A stretch of DNA of 9,781 nt from UBA4655 sp964585575 (GTDB lineage Bacteria > Planctomycetota > Planctomycetia > Pirellulales > UBA1268): contig CAZPEM010000122.1 in assembly GCA_964585575.1 (NCBI GenBank), positions 1 through 9,781 of the forward strand. The letters run 5' to 3'. This document shows, in pieces, positions 8,125 through 9,781 of the stretch (within the stretch, counting starts at the first letter, position 1; each line of letters opens with the position of its first letter). The notes beneath the pieces were generated by a model, which made no database searches, was not told where the DNA came from, and saw only the letters and a program-made list of their open reading frames with translations. The translations under genes were made by a program, and so were the position numbers.

Positions 8125-8158
8125 TCGGCCCGGCCGCGTCAGCGGCACTCCGGGCCGA
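8125..8158 (+). promoter_or_regulatory. Strong hairpin in the leader of the protease gene
   Basis: TCGGCCCGG (8125-8133) and CCGGGCCGA (8150-8158) are perfect 9-bp complements. Inside them CCGC (8134-8137) pairs with GCGG (8142-8145) around a GTCA loop, with CACT as a one-sided bulge. No T-run follows directly; a run of six Ts appears only at 8193-8198. It may protect or regulate the mRNA 5' end; this is inference. Confidence 0.5.
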
Positions 8159-8234
8159 ACACGACGATGCCCGTGGAGGCCGGTCGGTCCAATTTTTTGT
8201 GATTTTCCGTTCCGTGGAGAGGAGATTGACGGCG

Positions 8235-9341
8235 ATGCGTTCAGTAGCGATCGGGTTGCTGGTGTGCGTCGGTGTCCAGGGCTCCATGGGGCCCGCGGGC
8301 GTTTCGGGCCGGGGGGGGGACGTCCTCGCCGCGGAGCCCGGTCGGCCGGAACGGCAGTTCACGCCGGAGGAGCGGACGAACATCGCCGTCTACGAGGCGG
8401 TGAATCGGAGCGTCGTCAATCTCAACACCCGGGGGGCCGTTGCCGCCGGCCTGTTTCTCGTGGAAGTGCCGTCGGAAGGGGCTGGGTCGGGCATCGTGCT
8501 CGATCAGCGGGGCCACCTTCTCACGAACTATCACGTCGTCGAAAACGCCCGGGAGATCGACGTGCTGTTGTTCGACGGGTCGTCGCATCCGGCGACGGTG
8601 GTGGGATTCGATCCGGCAACCGATACCGCCGTTCTCAAGGTCGCCGCGCCGCCGGAGCAGTTGCACCCGGTCACCTTCGGCAGCAGCGCGGACCTGCGGG
8701 TGGGGCAGCGGGTCTTCGCGATCGGCAACCCGTTCGGCCTCGAACGGACGCTGACGACCGGGATCATTTCCAGCCTCAACAGGTCGCTCCCCACGCGGTC
8801 GGGGAGGGCCATCAAGTCGATCATCCAAACGGACGCCGCCATCAATCCGGGCAATTCAGGCGGCCCGTTGCTCGACAGCGAGGCACGTCTCATCGGGATG
8901 AACACGGCCATCGCCAGCCGCACGGGGCAGAGTTCCGGCGTGGGATTCGCTATCCCGGTGAGTACGCTCGCCAGGGTCGTGCCGCAGTTGATCGCCCAGG
9001 GAAAGGTGATCCGGCCCGACGCCGGAATCGCCCGGGTCTACCAGGCCGACGCCGGGCTCCTCGTGGCGGCGCTCGTGCCAGACGGGCCGGCGGCACGGGC
9101 TGGAATCCGGGGTTTTCGGGTGACAAAGGAACGCCGCCGGCAGGGGCCGTTCGTCAGCGAAGTAACTCGGATCGATCGCGAGGGTGCCGATCTCGTCGTC
9201 GCCGTCGGCGGTCAGCCGGTGCGGACCGTAGACGATTTTCTTTCCGCCGTCGAAACCAAGAGCCCTGGCGAAAATGTCCTGTTCACGGTGCGGCGGGAGG
9301 GGCGGCAGCTCGACATCCCGGTGGTGCTCGGATCCGAGTGA
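8235..9341 (+). CDS. Secreted HtrA/Deg-family serine protease with one PDZ domain (Deg1-like)
   Basis: The product is a 368-residue ATP-independent serine endoprotease, predicted to act outside the cytoplasmic membrane in protein quality control. A signal peptide covers about residues 1-33 (hydrophobic 4-15, AxA-like end VLAA). The trypsin-like domain, about 50-255, has the full triad: H100 in TNYHVV, D130 in ATDTAVLKV and S208 in NPGNSGGPLL. FAIGNPFGLE (161-170) and SGVGFAIP (234-241) are also typical. A single PDZ domain covers about 262-366. It has an insertion (293-316) before the VVAVGGQPV strand, at a place where plant and cyanobacterial Deg1 also carry extra residues. The ATG has GGAGAGGAG (8216-8224) 10 nt upstream; an in-frame TTG at 8226 is too close to it. 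It is divergent from the giant-protein cluster. E. coli DegP has two PDZ domains, so this is not a DegP-like double-PDZ enzyme. Confidence 0.95.
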   Translation: MRSVAIGLLVCVGVQGSMGPAGVSGRGGDVLAAEPGRPERQFTPEERTNIAVYEAVNRSVVNLNTRGAVAAGLFLVEVPSEGAGSGIVLDQRGHLLTNYHVVENAREIDVLLFDGSSHPATVVGFDPATDTAVLKVAAPPEQLHPVTFGSSADLRVGQRVFAIGNPFGLERTLTTGIISSLNRSLPTRSGRAIKSIIQTDAAINPGNSGGPLLDSEARLIGMNTAIASRTGQSSGVGFAIPVSTLARVVPQLIAQGKVIRPDAGIARVYQADAGLLVAALVPDGPAARAGIRGFRVTKERRRQGPFVSEVTRIDREGADLVVAVGGQPVRTVDDFLSAVETKSPGENVLFTVRREGRQLDIPVVLGSE

Positions 9342-9462
9342 CGAGCCGGTTTTCCCCGATGTTCGTGAGGGTTGTGCCGGCCGGGAAGAACGAGGGGCGG
9401 CCAAAGAAAGTCGTCAATCGCAGGGGAAAAAAATCCGATAGAAACCGTTCGCGAACAGCCGC
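9342..9462. other. Spacer between the protease gene and the rRNA promoter
   Basis: I see no gene here. GCCGG (9345-9349) and CCGGC (9377-9381) enclose a weak CCC/GGG stem and could fold after the protease stop, but no T-run follows, so a terminator is not shown. An A7 run with AT-rich sequence (9427-9444) may act as an UP element for the rRNA promoter. The 10-bp palindrome GTTCGCGAAC lies at 9447-9456. Confidence 0.5.
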
Positions 9463-9490
9463 TTGACCGACTTCGTAAGGCTGGTATGAT
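9463..9490 (+). promoter_or_regulatory. rRNA operon promoter (sigma-70 type)
   Basis: TTGACC (9463-9468) and TATGAT (9485-9490) match the consensus at five of six positions each with a 16-bp spacer, the best promoter in the window. Transcription should start near 9497. The bases after the -10 box are G+C-rich (TCGCG), as in stringently controlled rRNA promoters, and an A-tract lies upstream. It points at the 16S gene about 230 bp downstream. Confidence 0.8.
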
Positions 9491-9497
9491 TCGCGAA

Positions 9498-9541
9498 GTC
9501 GTTTGGCCGATTCGGCCTCTACGACGAGTTCTTTGACAATT
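9498..9541 (+). promoter_or_regulatory. boxB/boxA-like antitermination signal of the rRNA leader
   Basis: GTCG (9498-9501) pairs with CGAC (9522-9525), and GGCC (9505-9508) with GGCC (9514-9517), giving a boxB-like hairpin. It is followed after 2 nt by GTTCTTTGACAATT (9528-9541), which closely resembles the boxA of bacterial rRNA leaders. The order boxB then boxA is the one found in E. coli rrn leaders, where the Nus/SuhB antitermination complex binds boxA. The boxA resemblance is the firmer part. Confidence 0.75.
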
Positions 9542-9561
9542 CGGCAGAAATCTCTTTCAGT

Positions 9562-9594
9562 TTCGGCCGGCACGCGATCGTGACCGGCACCGAA
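9562..9594 (+). other. rRNA leader hairpin 1
   Basis: GCCGGCACG (9566-9574) pairs with CGTG (9579-9582) and CCGGC (9584-9588) around a CGAT loop with one bulged A. TTCG/CGAA (9562-9565, 9591-9594) extends the stem beyond a 2-nt bulge. It has no T-run and lies in a leader that must be read through. Confidence 0.6.
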
Positions 9595-9633
9595 TGTGGA
9601 CCTGTGTTCATGTTCGGGAACGAAAATTGATGA

Positions 9634-9661
9634 AAGCTTGATCGAATCTCTTCGATCGCTT
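9634..9661 (+). other. rRNA leader hairpin 2
   Basis: GATCGAA (9640-9646) and TTCGATC (9651-9657) are perfect complements around a TCTC loop. AAGC/GCTT (9634-9637, 9658-9661) extends the stem past a TT bulge. Confidence 0.6.
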
Positions 9662-9671
9662 CGCAACATTC

Positions 9672-9715
9672 GTGCTGCGTCGCCTCGCTCCCAAAAAGGG
9701 CAGGCGACAAGGCAC
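9672..9715 (+). other. rRNA leader hairpin 3, next to the 16S 5' end
   Basis: GTCGCCT (9679-9685) and AGGCGAC (9702-9708) are perfect complements. An inner CCC/GGG stem closes an A5 loop, and an outer GTGC/GCAC (9672-9675, 9712-9715) adds four pairs beyond an internal loop. It lies 12 nt before the mature 16S start and could guide pre-rRNA folding or processing; the RNase III partner strand would be beyond the window. Confidence 0.6.
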
Positions 9716-9727
9716 TGTTTCGAAACT

Positions 9728-9781
9728 CAATTGAAGGGTTTGATTCTGGCTCAGAGTGAACGTTGGCGGCGTGGATTAGGC
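9728..9781 (+). rRNA. rrs: 16S ribosomal RNA (5' end only)
   Basis: The sequence aligns with the 5' end of bacterial 16S rRNA: ATTGAAG (9730-9736) matches E. coli positions 3-9, and TGGCTCAG (9747-9754) and GAACGTTGGCGGCGTGG (9758-9774) follow. The AACGTTGGCGGCGTGG form followed by ATTAGGC is characteristic of Planctomycetota. The exact mature 5' end is inferred by alignment to E. coli position 1. The gene continues past the window edge. Confidence 0.97.

Noticed and set aside
8226..8228. TTG as an alternative start of the protease gene
   Set aside because: It is only 1 nt after the GGAGAGGAG ribosome binding site; the ATG at 8235 has proper spacing.
9533..9561. TTGACA at 9533 as a second rRNA promoter
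   Set aside because: No acceptable -10 box follows at 16-18 bp, and the sequence is better explained as part of boxA.
9672..9720. Leader hairpin 3 as an intrinsic terminator
   Set aside because: No T-run follows and it sits immediately before 16S, where termination would abolish rRNA synthesis.

Overview
The window is GC-rich and comes from a planctomycete (Planctomycetota). The clearest sign is the last 54 bases, the 5' end of a 16S rRNA whose first bases carry the form typical of that phylum (GAACGTTGGCGGCGTGG followed by ATTAGGC). The large Gly/Met-rich secreted protein, with von Willebrand A, secretin-N-like and DUF2135-like parts, is also of a kind I associate with planctomycetes; that is recalled family knowledge, not a search result. 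A run of exactly 100 Ns at 3756-3855 shows that this is a draft assembly with a scaffold gap.

Layout. (1) 1-945, plus: the 3' part of an RbsA/MglA-type sugar ABC transporter ATPase. (2) 946-1008: a short convergent intergenic region. (3) 1009-7964, minus: four tightly packed genes, read from right to left as a 1528-residue modular secreted protein (vWA, coiled coil, STN/secretin-N-like, Met/Gly tract, helical repeats, DUF2135-like, second Met/Gly tract with the gap, CFI-box-like C-terminus), then ispD, tyrS and a 109-residue secreted protein. Neighbours overlap by 19 bp, are 16 bp apart, and overlap by 4 bp (ATGA), so they are probably one operon. (4) 7965-8234: a divergent regulatory region with a 14-bp perfect palindrome, a third copy of its half-site and a strong hairpin. 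(5) 8235-9341, plus: a secreted HtrA/Deg serine protease with one PDZ domain, closest in layout to plant/cyanobacterial Deg1. (6) 9342-9727: no gene; it holds an rRNA promoter and a structured leader with boxB/boxA-like antitermination signals and three further hairpins. (7) 9728-9781: the start of 16S rRNA.

How the genes relate. ispD (isoprenoid precursor synthesis) and tyrS (translation) are housekeeping genes; their link to the giant protein is transcriptional rather than an obvious shared pathway. The giant protein, the small secreted protein and the HtrA protease are all predicted to be exported, so an envelope function or quality-control link between the divergent pair is possible but is inference. 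The most unusual items are the giant fusion protein with its heptad-spaced Met/Gly repeat, and the symmetric sequence elements around the rRNA promoter. I see no defence system, CRISPR array, insertion sequence or phage gene.
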